Shown here piece by piece: positions 16,543 to 25,141 of a stretch of DNA of 64,000 bases. Within the stretch, counting starts at the first letter, position 1; the number at the start of each line of letters is the position of its first letter. The position numbers and the translations under genes are program-made. The DNA comes from JANRKN01 sp033763435 (GTDB taxonomy: Bacteria; Planctomycetota; Phycisphaerae; Phycisphaerales; UBA1924): assembly GCA_033763435.1 (NCBI GenBank), contig JANRKN010000158.1:11112-75111 (forward strand). The letters are read 5' to 3'. The notes beneath the pieces are model-generated. The model ran no database searches and was not told the origin of the DNA. It saw only the letters and a program-made list of their open reading frames with translations.

Positions 16543-16982
16543 GCGTTGCCGTCCTTCGATCCGCCCGTGGTCTGGGGCGTCGCCCCGCCGCCGGCGGCCT
16601 TCATCAGAATCAAGGTGTCCAACACCAGCCCGATCATCCCCGCCGCCAGAAGCCCCATCCACATCGCCCGATCACGCTCGACCAGCGCCGTCGCGATCAG
16701 CCCGATGAACAGCACCCCGAGGATCCGCACCGTCGTTCCCGCCAGCAGCGCCTGCGCCACGCGCCCGGGCATGCCCGCGGCATAGGCCGACATCGCCAGC
16801 GTCGAAAGCACGCCCACGCCCGCGACGATCCCCGCCCCAATCATCGCCGGCTCGAACGCCACTGGCGACTCGGGCCAGCCCAGCGACCGCACCGCCCACG
16901 CGCCCAGCGGGCCCCCGGCCGCGAGCGCAACCGCGCTGACCGCCAGCAAGCTCTTCACCGGGATATGGGCCTGATCGTTCAT
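16539..16982 (-). CDS. Membrane protein in the AtpI position of the F0 operon
   Basis: A 147-residue protein with four hydrophobic segments (SLLAVSAVALAAGGPLGAWAV, cut here to its core; MIGAGIVAGVGVLSTLAMSA; VRILGVLFIGLIATALV; MGLLAAGMIGLVLDTLILMK). It is placed directly before atpB with a 4-nt overlap, the usual site of AtpI/AtpR, which helps assemble the c-ring or modulates Mg2+/Ca2+ transport. I see no diagnostic AtpI motif, so the assignment rests on topology and position. The C-terminal 20 residues are Gly/Thr-rich and soluble. Confidence 0.7.
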   Translation of the reverse strand: MNDQAHIPVKSLLAVSAVALAAGGPLGAWAVRSLGWPESPVAFEPAMIGAGIVAGVGVLSTLAMSAYAAGMPGRVAQALLAGTTVRILGVLFIGLIATALVERDRAMWMGLLAAGMIGLVLDTLILMKAAGGGATPQTTGGSKDGNA

Positions 16983-17168
16983 GAGTGCGCGCGAGTTTCG
17001 CGTCGGTCCGGACGCCCCTCACACCGACCGACCCGAGCGTTCGGATCCGGACGGTCTGACGGGGGCCGAAGGATAGCGGTGCGGCCCGCGGGAGGCGAGC
17101 GATCCCCGCCCGCGGGCGAGGTCGATCCGCGCAGGTTTCTGAGTCGCGCGGTCCGCGATTCACCGGTG

Positions 17169-17582
17169 TCAAGCGTCCGGTTTGCCGTCCGCCGGGCGGT
17201 CCGGTCCGCGCATGGGTCGGCGCGTGGGTTCGACGGGGTTCAGCGCCCCGGTTTCCTTAAGGAGTCTGTACCCGCCCCCGACAAGGCCGACCGTCATGCC
17301 TAGAAGCACGCCCCAGGGCGACCAGCCCTGCCAGCGATCGAGCAGCCAGCCCAGCAGCACGCCGCCGCCCACGAGCCCGACAAAGTTGAGCGCGACGCCC
17401 ATGAGCCGGAACGAGTCGCGCCCCATCGTGCCGACGATCGTCGGCTTGGGCTCGCGGTTCTTGAGATGGGCGGGAATCGTCGGGAACTCGGGCATCGGCG
17501 GTGGCGGGGGCACCGGCGGCATCAGCGGCAATGGCGGAATCTCGCCCCCGCCCGAGCGCTCGCGGTCGTGGTTCTCGTTCAT
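17169..17582 (-). CDS. AtpZ/AtpI-like F0 accessory membrane protein
   Basis: A 137-residue protein. Residues 1-55 are Pro-rich and cytosolic (PPLPLMPPVPPPPPMPEFP). Two membrane helices follow, FRLMGVALNFVGLVGGGVLLG and WGVLLGMTVGLVGGGYRLLK (each trimmed to its core). The G-x-x-L-D-x-W-x-G-x-x-P-W pattern between them (GWLLDRWQGWSPWG) is typical of the AtpZ/putative F0F1-ATPase subunit family. The start overlaps the stop of the Fur-family gene by 4 nt (17579-17582), so both are translated from one message. Confidence 0.85.
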   Translation of the reverse strand: MNENHDRERSGGGEIPPLPLMPPVPPPPPMPEFPTIPAHLKNREPKPTIVGTMGRDSFRLMGVALNFVGLVGGGVLLGWLLDRWQGWSPWGVLLGMTVGLVGGGYRLLKETGALNPVEPTRRPMRGPDRPADGKPDA

Positions 17583-18118
17583 GCGCGCGCTCCTGAGCGA
17601 CAGCCCGCGCATGTGCCGAAGAGCAGCAGCTCGTGCCCGTCGAGCGCGAAGCCCGGCGGCGTCAGGCTTGCCAAGTCGCCCGGGCAGCCCTCGACCTCAA
17701 ACACCCGCTCGCACGATCGGCAGTAGAAGTGGTGGTGGTGCGCCTTGTCGGCCATCTCGTAGCGCGGCGCCTCGCCCGGCACCTGCACCTCGGCGATTAC
17801 ACCCTCATCCGCCAGAATCCGCAGCGTGCGGTAGACCGTCGCAAGCCCGAGCCCCTGAACCTGTCCGCGCGCGCCCGCGTGAATCTCCGCGGGCGTCAGG
17901 GGCCGATCCGCCGCCGAGATCGCCTCGCGGATCGCCCGGCGTTGGCGCGTGTCGCGTTCAACGCGCGCGACGCCGCTGCGGGCCTCGGACGTTTTCGAAT
18001 GCTCCGCGTGCGTGTGATCACAGCCCGGGCCGTGCGTGTGCGCGGCGAGCCTGGCCGGTGCGGATCGGCGTTTCGGTGTTGTTTCGGGCCGAGCTCCGGC
18101 CCGGGGCTTGGGCTTCAC
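17579..18118 (-). CDS. Fur family metal-dependent transcriptional regulator
   Basis: A 179-residue Fur/Zur/PerR-type repressor. An N-terminal extension of about 50 residues has a His/Cys-rich patch (HTHGPGCDHTHAEH). The winged helix includes PLTPAEIHAGARG and GLATVYRTLRILADEGV. The dimer/metal domain has HHHHFYCRSC, and a second Cys-x-x-Cys lies near the end (TCAGC), forming the structural zinc site. The metal cannot be told from sequence; the His patch would suit zinc. It starts at GTG and is the first gene of the F0 operon with ATGA coupling to the AtpZ-like gene, so it may autoregulate the ATP-synthase genes. Confidence 0.9.
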   Translation of the reverse strand: MKPKPRAGARPETTPKRRSAPARLAAHTHGPGCDHTHAEHSKTSEARSGVARVERDTRQRRAIREAISAADRPLTPAEIHAGARGQVQGLGLATVYRTLRILADEGVIAEVQVPGEAPRYEMADKAHHHHFYCRSCERVFEVEGCPGDLASLTPPGFALDGHELLLFGTCAGCRSGARA

Positions 18119-18147
18119 GCGAGCATCCTACCCGCGCCAGAGCGCGC

Positions 18148-18852
18148 TCAGGCGCTGACCAGCCCCTCGCGGATCGCGTAGCGAGCCAGCTGCACGCGGT
18201 CGTGGATGTCCAGCTTGGTCATGATGTTGGTCGTGTGGTTGTCCACGGTCTTGACCGACACATGCAGTTCCTTCGCGACTTCCTTCTTGGACCGTCCGAC
18301 CGCGAGCAGCCTCAGGACCTCAAGCTCGCGCGGGCTCAGACGCCCGGGCTCGCGCGGCGCGACGCCGTTGGTCCGGTCGAGCAGCCTCGATTGAATCTCG
18401 GGCGAGAGCACCGTCGCGCCTGAGGCCGCGGCAAGGATCCCCTCGCGGATCGTCTTCACGTTCTGGCCCTTGAGCAGATATCCGACGGCGCCGATCTCTC
18501 TCGCGCGATCGATCAGCGTGTCGCTCTGGTAGGCCGTGAGAAAGACGATCCGCGTCGCGGGACAGATCCGGCGGACCTCGGCCGCGGTCGCGAAGGCATC
18601 GGCGCCGGGCATTTGGATGTCCAGCAGCAGCACGTCGGGCTGCGTGCGCGAGACTTCGGCGACCACCTGCTGCGAGTCCTCGGCCTCGGCGCAGACGTCG
18701 ATGTCCTCGTGCGATCCCAGCCAGGCCGCGAGGGTCTCACGCACCATCGCGTGGTCGTCGGCAACGACGACACGAACCTTGGTGGGGGCGCTCGAGCCGT
18801 TGGCTGTGCCGTGGCCGTTGCTGCCCGTGTGTGCGTCGTTGGTTCCGAACAT
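18148..18852 (-). CDS. NarL/FixJ family response regulator
   Basis: A 234-residue two-component regulator. After a disordered 24-residue N-terminus, the receiver domain starts at VRVVVADDHAMVRETL. The phospho-acceptor Asp lies in VLLLDIQMPGADAF, the conserved Thr in IVFLTAYQ and the Lys in GYLLKGQN. The LuxR-type DNA-binding domain is LSPRELEVLRLLAVGRSKKE and VAKELHVSVKTVDNHTTNI. The upstream small gene's TGA lies in this gene's GAGGG ribosome site, so the two are translationally coupled. No complete histidine kinase is visible nearby. Confidence 0.95.
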   Translation of the reverse strand: MFGTNDAHTGSNGHGTANGSSAPTKVRVVVADDHAMVRETLAAWLGSHEDIDVCAEAEDSQQVVAEVSRTQPDVLLLDIQMPGADAFATAAEVRRICPATRIVFLTAYQSDTLIDRAREIGAVGYLLKGQNVKTIREGILAAASGATVLSPEIQSRLLDRTNGVAPREPGRLSPRELEVLRLLAVGRSKKEVAKELHVSVKTVDNHTTNIMTKLDIHDRVQLARYAIREGLVSA

Positions 18853-18858
18853 GCGCCC

Positions 18859-19113
18859 TCACGAAGTGGACGTGGGACCGGGGCTAGCGCGCAGGCCCGC
18901 CTCGATCCGTCGAACAAGTTCACCGATGCGTTCGGCGGCACGCCGGGCCGTGTTCAACGGCGGCTCGACGCTCTTTCCGCTCGACGCGGCCAGCGACACC
19001 AACTCGAGTCCGCCCAGCAGCGCCGTGGTCAGATTGGCCGCCTCGTGCGCTTGCTTGGCAAGCACGTTCAAGTGCGGATCCGTGGACACGGGTTCGCGGG
19101 GCAGGGCATTCAC
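18859..19113 (-). CDS. Orphan HisKA/DHp-like small protein
   Basis: An 84-residue protein, two helices with no catalytic domain. Its first helix (LAKQAHEAANLTTALLGGLE) lines up with the phospho-acceptor helix of histidine kinases (typically LA-x-G-I-A-H-D-F-N-N-L-L-T-x-I-L-G-x-L-E). It keeps a His-Glu-x-x-Asn motif with His at residue 23. The second helix ARRAAERIGELVRRI also fits. It is too short to hold an ATP-binding domain. Its stop lies 6 nt before the response regulator. The GTG at 19113 is chosen because AAGGAG (19125-19130) overlaps the alternative GTG at 19125. The homology call is by eye. Confidence 0.65.
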   Translation of the reverse strand: MNALPREPVSTDPHLNVLAKQAHEAANLTTALLGGLELVSLAASSGKSVEPPLNTARRAAERIGELVRRIEAGLRASPGPTSTS

Positions 19114-19236
19114 GCGGGGTCGCACTCCTTGAAACCGAACGCAGCGGGAGCATACCCGTTGGAACGGCGTTCGGGTGCGTAGATCGCTTAGGCCTCTTGC
19201 TCTAGGGTGAAAGCCTTTGAGGGTTTTTGCTGACGT

Positions 19237-20757
19237 TTACGAAGCTTCGCGCTCGCCGTGCAGCACGCCCGCATCGGGGGCCGACCTCGGGTCGGAGGAA
19301 ACGCGGGCAGCCGCCGGAGTGCCGCTCAGTCGGATCGCGCGGCCCAGCAGCACGAGCGTCGAGCCGCGCAGGACGGCAGAGATCGCGAAGATCGCGGCGT
19401 ACGGCACGGTCTGGTCGCCCGAGACGCGCGTGATGACCAGACCCAGAAGTGAGCCGCCCGCGATGCAGACCGAGTTGGCAAAGTGATACGTCGAGAGGAT
19501 GCTCGATCGCTCCTCGGGATCGATGGTGTCAAAGAAGAGCAGGAAGCTGCCCATATCCCAGAAGGCCCAGGCCAGGCCCGCGACGAACTGCGCGAGCAGC
19601 ATGACGACGAAGGCGTGGTTCGGGTCGCTGGGCAGCCCGCCGAGAATCCAGAGCAGCGAGAGCGGGACGATGCCGATGCCTCCGACCCAGAGCGTCCGCG
19701 CGGGGCCGTGGCGCTTGGCAAAGCGCCCGACCATCGGAAGCATCACAAAGCGCCCGACCGTCACCGCGGCGATCAGCCACGCGAAGAGGCCGGGCTCGAT
19801 CCTGAGTTCCTTGATGAGATAGGGGTTCAGAAACGGGTTGGCGGCGTTGACGGCAAACTGCGTGCAGAGGAGGTAGAGGATGAACCGCCCCTCGCGGCCG
19901 TGCCAGAAGCGCCGGAGCACCTCGAGCTTCGGCACCGTGCGGTCGGCGACGGGCAGAGGCTTGGGTTCACTCTCGGCCCACAGGAAATAGGCCGAGACGG
20001 CGCGGGCGACGAGCGCGAGCAGGAACAGCGCACCGAAGGCGTACAGCGGGGCATTGGGCGCCGCGGCTTCCTGAGACTTGCCGAATTGCCAGATTGCTCC
20101 ACCGAGCAGCATGCCCGCGAGCGTGCCGCCCTGGAGCCAGCGGTTTCTCGCCGCGTAGTAGCCCGCGCGGACGCGCGGCGGGACGATGATGCCCATCCAC
20201 GCGGTCCATGCCGGGCCGCACGCGATGCCGACGGCGTAGTAGATCGTGGCGATCGTCGCGACCGCGCCGATGAGCAGAGGCGCCGAGCCGAGCGCTTGGC
20301 CGATGCCCACGCCGAAGAAGGCCATCAGCGCGAGCGGGAGGTACATGAGCGCCTGCGCCGCGGCCGTGAGCACGACCCACGTGCGGTACGACTTGCACTT
20401 GCGGACAAACCAGGGCGAGACAAGCTGGAGCGTCGCGCCGATCGCCATCGGGACCGTGCCGATGAGCGCCGCGGCAACCTCGGCGGTCGAGCGAGGCGCG
20501 TCGGACCCGCGTGCCAGCAGCGTGAGCAGGAACGCGCCGAAGTACGACTCGCCGACGCCGACCATGACGCAGTACGCGGTGCCGTCGATCGTTGAGGCGC
20601 GCAGGTTGGCCCGGATGGGCCCGAAGCGCGCACGCGAACTCATGCCCGGAAGTCCGGGCGAGGCGCTGGGCACAGACGGGGCGGCGGTGGGGGGCATCGT
20701 GCGCGGCGGGCCCGATCGTCTCGTCCCGCGGCGGGCCAGAGTGTAGAGGGCGCGCAT
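19237..20757 (-). CDS. Major facilitator superfamily transporter
   Basis: A 506-residue membrane protein with about twelve hydrophobic segments, for example AYCVMVGVGESYFGAFLLTL, LLIGAVATIATIYYAVGIA and FVVMLLAQFVAGLAWAFWDM. An Arg/Ser/Pro-rich stretch of about 40 residues precedes the first helix, so the real start may be a downstream ATG (20697 or 20643); none has a strong ribosome site. Planctomycete MFS proteins with the YYAARNRW-type loop are common, but their substrates are unknown. Nothing in the neighbours (response-regulator unit and chemoreceptor) suggests one. Confidence 0.85.
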   Translation of the reverse strand: MRALYTLARRGTRRSGPPRTMPPTAAPSVPSASPGLPGMSSRARFGPIRANLRASTIDGTAYCVMVGVGESYFGAFLLTLLARGSDAPRSTAEVAAALIGTVPMAIGATLQLVSPWFVRKCKSYRTWVVLTAAAQALMYLPLALMAFFGVGIGQALGSAPLLIGAVATIATIYYAVGIACGPAWTAWMGIIVPPRVRAGYYAARNRWLQGGTLAGMLLGGAIWQFGKSQEAAAPNAPLYAFGALFLLALVARAVSAYFLWAESEPKPLPVADRTVPKLEVLRRFWHGREGRFILYLLCTQFAVNAANPFLNPYLIKELRIEPGLFAWLIAAVTVGRFVMLPMVGRFAKRHGPARTLWVGGIGIVPLSLLWILGGLPSDPNHAFVVMLLAQFVAGLAWAFWDMGSFLLFFDTIDPEERSSILSTYHFANSVCIAGGSLLGLVITRVSGDQTVPYAAIFAISAVLRGSTLVLLGRAIRLSGTPAAARVSSDPRSAPDAGVLHGEREAS

Positions 20758-20775
20758 CAGCCACGGACCCCGCGC

Positions 20776-20806
20776 GTGAAAACGCCCGAGCGCAGGCGCC
20801 CGGGCG
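20776..20806 (-). terminator. Intrinsic terminator after the chemoreceptor gene
   Basis: A 10-bp stem with one G-U wobble (20797-20806 with 20783-20792) and a 4-nt loop, followed by TTTT on the minus strand, 36 bp past the chemoreceptor stop. Confidence 0.75.
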
Positions 20807-20841
20807 GTGTGTGCAAAGCGTGTGGTGGTTGAGGGTTACGG

Positions 20842-22734
20842 TCAGGTCTTGAACCGACTGACCAGCGAGCGCAGGTTCTCGCTCTGCTCCGAGAGCGAGG
20901 CGGCGGCCTGAGCGGCCTGCGCGGCGCCCTGGTTGCTCTCGCGCGTCACGGCATTGATCTGCTCGACGCTTCGCGCGATCTCCTCGCTCGCGGCGCTCTG
21001 CTGCTCCGCCGCCGCGGCGATCGCTTCGATCATCGACGCCATCGACGACGAGGAGCCGACGATCCGCTCCAGCGCCTGGCCCGCCGAGCGAGCGAGGTCC
21101 ACGCCCGTCGAGACCCGCGCCGAGCCCGACTCGATCTTCTTCACCGCGGTGCCCGTGTCGGCCTGGATCTCGCGGATGCTCCGCGCGACTTCCTCGGTCG
21201 CGGTCGTTGTGCGCTCGGCCAGCTTCCGAACCTCGTCGGCGACAACCGCGAAGCCCCGACCGTGCTCGCCCGCGCGGGCCGCCTCGATCGCGGCGTTGAG
21301 CGCGAGAAGGTTGGTCTGGTCGGCGATGTCGTTGATGACGTTGATGATCGCGCCGATCTGTTCGCTCTTCTTGCCCAGCTCGTTGATCGCGCGGGCCGAC
21401 TCGGAGACTTCCGCGGCGATCGCCCGCATCTCCTCGACGGTCTTGCCGACGACCTCGCCGCCCTGACCCGCGTCGTCGCGCGAGGCCTGCGCGCCCTTGG
21501 CGGCGTCGGAACCCTTGCGGGCGACCTCGCTGACGCTCTGGCTGAGCTCCTCGACCGCGGCCGAGACCTGCGAGGTCTGCTGCTCCTGGCGCGAGAGGCC
21601 CGCGGCCATCTGCTCGGCGCTTGCGGCGATCTCCGTCGACGCCGCCGCGACCGATTGGGCCGAACTGGAGACCTGCTTCACCACGCCGTGGAGGCTCTCC
21701 AGCAGCGCATTGACGCCCGAGGCGATCTGCGCGACCTCGTCGCCCCCGTCGGTCGGGATGCGCCGGGTCAGGTCGTTGCTCTTGCGGATGGCCTCGACCT
21801 CCTGCTCGACCATCGCGACGCGCTTGCTCACGCGGCGGGCGATGAACACCGCGCACCCGGCGCCCAGCGCCAGGCCCGCGAGCGACATCACCGTCGCGAG
21901 GGACTTCTTGGAAGACAGAAACGCGACGGAGGATGCTTCCGTGGCTTCCGCCTCGCGCGAGAGCAACTCCGCGATCTCGCCCGTGAGCTTGCCCAGCTTG
22001 GGGCCCTGCTCCTCGAGCGCGGCGTTGATCTGGTTGCGCTTGCTCATCAGCGTTTCGAGGTGCTTGAGGTCCGCGCCGTACTGCTCAAGCGAAGCTCTCA
22101 ACTCGCGCGAGGATCCGGGCAGCGAGGCGAGCGAAGCTTCGATCGACTTCTCGGCCGCATCACCCAACTCGGCCGAGCGTGTCTGAAGGAACGTCGCCGC
22201 GAGCGCCCAGGCCTGAGCAAACTGGTCGGTAGCGCGGTCGAGCGCCTCTCGCTCGGCGCCCGCAGCGCGGTCACGCGCGGCGCGAAGTCGCTCGGCCAGT
22301 GCGGGGCCCGCCGCGGCGAAACGGCCGTTGATCAGCTCATTGCGTTCAATGACGATCGGCACGATCTTCTCGAAGCCGTCGCGGAACTCGGCCGCGAGCT
22401 TTTCGAGCTGCGCGAGTCGTTCGGCCGCTTCGGGAGAGGGGCTCTGCGCTTCGAAGCGCTTGGCAGCGTCCGTGAATGCCGTGTACGCCTGAGAGAAACG
22501 CTCACGCTCGGCCGCGTCGTTGTTCATCAAGAAGCGACGGACGCCGATCCGGAGCTGATTTGCGGCATTCGCCATCTCGCCGTTCGCGGCGAGTTTGGTC
22601 GTCGTGCGCCCGAGCGTCTGCGCTGTGTCGGTACCGGCGGCGAGGCCTTGCCAAGACACAGCCGCGATCGTGGTCAGGACCGCGAGCGTGAAACCGAACC
22701 CGATGTACAACTGCTTTGCAAGCGTCCAACGCAT
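20842..22734 (-). CDS. Methyl-accepting chemotaxis protein
   Basis: A 630-residue transmembrane receptor. A first membrane helix near residues 9-28 is followed by a helical sensor region of about 230 residues and a second helix (ATVMSLAGLALGAGCAVFIA). A HAMP domain follows, including NDLTRRIPTDGGDEVAQIA. The signalling coiled coil has the highly conserved tip DIADQTNLLALNAAIEAARA and GRGFAVVADEVRKLAERT. It ends soon after the coiled coil, with no CheR/CheB pentapeptide. GGGAG precedes the ATG. The sensor half matches no named ligand-binding fold I can assign. No che genes are in the window, so its partners lie elsewhere. Confidence 0.95.
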   Translation of the reverse strand: MRWTLAKQLYIGFGFTLAVLTTIAAVSWQGLAAGTDTAQTLGRTTTKLAANGEMANAANQLRIGVRRFLMNNDAAERERFSQAYTAFTDAAKRFEAQSPSPEAAERLAQLEKLAAEFRDGFEKIVPIVIERNELINGRFAAAGPALAERLRAARDRAAGAEREALDRATDQFAQAWALAATFLQTRSAELGDAAEKSIEASLASLPGSSRELRASLEQYGADLKHLETLMSKRNQINAALEEQGPKLGKLTGEIAELLSREAEATEASSVAFLSSKKSLATVMSLAGLALGAGCAVFIARRVSKRVAMVEQEVEAIRKSNDLTRRIPTDGGDEVAQIASGVNALLESLHGVVKQVSSSAQSVAAASTEIAASAEQMAAGLSRQEQQTSQVSAAVEELSQSVSEVARKGSDAAKGAQASRDDAGQGGEVVGKTVEEMRAIAAEVSESARAINELGKKSEQIGAIINVINDIADQTNLLALNAAIEAARAGEHGRGFAVVADEVRKLAERTTTATEEVARSIREIQADTGTAVKKIESGSARVSTGVDLARSAGQALERIVGSSSSMASMIEAIAAAAEQQSAASEEIARSVEQINAVTRESNQGAAQAAQAAASLSEQSENLRSLVSRFKT

Positions 22735-22963
22735 CTGAGGCTCCCGAAAGATCGGGCGCGCGCCACCATGGCCGCGCTGCGCGTCCGATGATCCGGTGAT
22801 CGGGAGTTCCCCAATCCCGCTTCAGGGCGTGAGACGTCCACTCGCGGATTTCTGGCGATTCCTGCGGTATCTCCCCCCAGAACGGCGGAAGCCATTACCC
22901 CGCCCGGCCGGGGGCGATGCCTGGGAGAAATCGGAGAAGGAAATCTGATTCGCCTTGAGGGCG

Positions 22964-25057
22964 TTACTTGGCAGCGGGCGAGGTCGGCGCGCTGGTCGCG
23001 TCCGAGACCGCGGCGGGATCGCCCGCGGGTGCGTCCGCGATCTCATCGCCGTCGGCGCCCAGGTTCTTCCAGGCGTAGCGGTCGCGGAGCGTCTCGATCG
23101 AGAGCGGCGAACTGGTGCCCATCGCCTCGCGCAGCTCGCGGAAGCGCAGCTGCGACTCGCCCTGATCGGCGACACGCGTGAACGTCTCCCGCGTCAGGGG
23201 CCGACGCTGGGTGATCGTCGCGATCACCGACGCCTGCTTGGCGGGCACATCAATCCAGACCGTGCGGGCGCTGGCGTTCTCAGGCGCGACAGGTGCGAGC
23301 GGGTCAAGCTTGGCCGCGGCATCGAGGACGGCCTTGACGACCTCGGGCTGGTTCGCGACGGGCGCGAACTCATCGCGCGGCTGCATCCCAGGGAACAGCG
23401 ACGCGCCCTGGCGGGTGAAGAACCAGTCCTTCTGGACCACGGCCGAGCCGATCGGCATCGGGGGCGCGCCGGTCACCTCGGCGGGGATCTGCTTCGCGAC
23501 CGCGTCCAGCCCCGCGTCGGGCTGCGACGCGAGGGCGAGCATCGCGTCCTTGCTCGCACGCACGGCGGCATAGGCCTGCGCGAGCTTCACGTCGCGCACC
23601 ACCTCCGCGCGGACCGCGTCGAGAGAGTCGGGGCCCGAGGGCTGACGCGCCTCGAGCACCGTGAAGAAGTACTTGTTGCCTGCCGCGTCACGCAGCGGCG
23701 TTTCGGCGAACGGCACGCCAGCCTGAATGATCGGATCGCTGCGGAAGTCCTCGCCGTGCAGCTCGCGGGCGTTGAACACCAGCGACGCGAACGGCGTCGT
23801 GCGCGTGCCCACGCGGATCGACGACGCGCCGATACCCGGAAGCCCCGCGACCTGCGCAAACGTCTGGAACTCCGCGGCCTTGACCGTCACGGCCGGAACG
23901 GGGATCGTCACGTTGATCCGGCCCTTGAGGCCTTCGACCACCGACGCGGCCACCGCCTCGAACCGCGGCTTCTGCGAGGCCCAGTCGGCGGGAAGTTCGT
24001 ACACACCGCTGCCGCGCGTGAGCTTCTTCAGCACGCGCTGGATGTCGGCCTCGATCAGCTTCGAGGCCTGATCCATGATCTCGTCAACGCGCGCCTCGCG
24101 GAGCGCGCTCTCGACCCGCGCTCGCTCCGCGGCGAACTCGCCCGGATACTTGTCGCGCTGGCGGTCGTAGCTCTTGCGGACCTCGACCGGGTCCACCTGC
24201 ACGACCGACGCAACCTGCGCTCGCTCGAGCGTGAGATACTCGAGCTTCACGCGGGCAGGGAGCTTGTAGCCGAAGCCCAGCTCACCCGCGCCGGGCTCGA
24301 TGTCCTTGTACTTGGCAAAGTGCTCGGCCAGCTGCTGCTCGGTCGGCTCGCCCGCCTGTCCGACGTAGCGCGTCGCGGGCACCACGACGTAGCTGGCAAA
24401 GGCGGTCTCGCCTTCTTCGGCGAGGCCCACGAGCGTGGCGCGGTCAGAGAGGCGCGAGGCCTCGATCATGATCTGCTGGAGGCGGAGCACGCCGCGGAGC
24501 TGCGCGAGCGCGATGTCCCCGTCGGTGACCATCATGCGCGCGCGGCCGAGGCCCTGCATGATCTGACCGTCGAAGAAGCGTGCGGCCTCAGCCTTGGCGG
24601 ACGAACGCACGCGTTCCTGCTCTTCGGGGGTCGTGGTGGGGGCCTGAGCATCGCGGAACACGAACCACTCGTTCTCGAGAATCTCGTCGCGGAGGATCTG
24701 GCCCTCGCCGGGCCCGCCGATCAGGCCGGCTTCCTTCGCGGCGGTCGTAAGCAGGAACCAGTGCTCGGCGTTCGAGACGCCCAGCTGCTGAAGGATGCCC
24801 GCGGTGAAGATGGGCTGAGGCAGCTCGTTGAAGCTGCCGCAGGTCTTGAGCACTTCAAGGAACCTCGCGGCGCGGTCGATCTCGTCGGCGCGGATCGTGC
24901 GCTTGGCGCCCGAGGCGGTGACGATCGTCGCGACCTTGCGCTGCGTGGGGTCGCCCGCCAGACGCTGCATCAGGTCGGGCACCAGGAACGCCACCATCAG
25001 GAAACTGCCCAGCACGGCCAGGATCCACTTGGCGTTCTTCCGCATGAACTTCGTCAT
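22964..25057 (-). CDS. Membrane-anchored PpiD/SurA-like peptidyl-prolyl isomerase or chaperone
   Basis: A 697-residue protein with one N-terminal membrane anchor (WILAVLGSFLMVAFLVPDLM) and a large extracytoplasmic part. The SurA_N-like helical region begins around residue 45 (ADEIDRAARFLEVLK) and continues to about 330 with a long charged coil (VRKSYDRQRDKYPGEFAAER). A second module with FASLVFNARELHGEDF resembles a degenerate parvulin domain, but the catalytic His and Asp pattern is not clear. The role, folding of exported proteins, is inferred from architecture. The C-terminus is Ala/Pro/Thr-rich. GAGG sits 7 nt before the ATG. It follows rpsD after a terminator. Confidence 0.8.
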   Translation of the reverse strand: MTKFMRKNAKWILAVLGSFLMVAFLVPDLMQRLAGDPTQRKVATIVTASGAKRTIRADEIDRAARFLEVLKTCGSFNELPQPIFTAGILQQLGVSNAEHWFLLTTAAKEAGLIGGPGEGQILRDEILENEWFVFRDAQAPTTTPEEQERVRSSAKAEAARFFDGQIMQGLGRARMMVTDGDIALAQLRGVLRLQQIMIEASRLSDRATLVGLAEEGETAFASYVVVPATRYVGQAGEPTEQQLAEHFAKYKDIEPGAGELGFGYKLPARVKLEYLTLERAQVASVVQVDPVEVRKSYDRQRDKYPGEFAAERARVESALREARVDEIMDQASKLIEADIQRVLKKLTRGSGVYELPADWASQKPRFEAVAASVVEGLKGRINVTIPVPAVTVKAAEFQTFAQVAGLPGIGASSIRVGTRTTPFASLVFNARELHGEDFRSDPIIQAGVPFAETPLRDAAGNKYFFTVLEARQPSGPDSLDAVRAEVVRDVKLAQAYAAVRASKDAMLALASQPDAGLDAVAKQIPAEVTGAPPMPIGSAVVQKDWFFTRQGASLFPGMQPRDEFAPVANQPEVVKAVLDAAAKLDPLAPVAPENASARTVWIDVPAKQASVIATITQRRPLTRETFTRVADQGESQLRFRELREAMGTSSPLSIETLRDRYAWKNLGADGDEIADAPAGDPAAVSDATSAPTSPAAK

Positions 25058-25088
25058 CGTCGCCCCTCGTCGCGTGCACCGCGCGTCG

Positions 25089-25128
25089 ATCGAAAAAACA
25101 CCGACCCGCGCTCTCGCACGGGCCGGTG
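25089..25128 (-). terminator. Intrinsic terminator after rpsD
   Basis: A 10-bp stem with one wobble pair (25119-25128 with 25099-25108) followed on the minus strand by six T. It lies between the rpsD stop and the next gene, so ppiD-like transcription must start anew or read through. Confidence 0.85.
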
Positions 25129-25141
25129 CAGTGTTCAGGAT

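Noticed and set aside
22735..22963. GC-rich leader of the chemoreceptor gene as a possible c-di-GMP riboswitch
   Set aside because: Several hairpins can be drawn, but none of the conserved GEMM sequence blocks is present.
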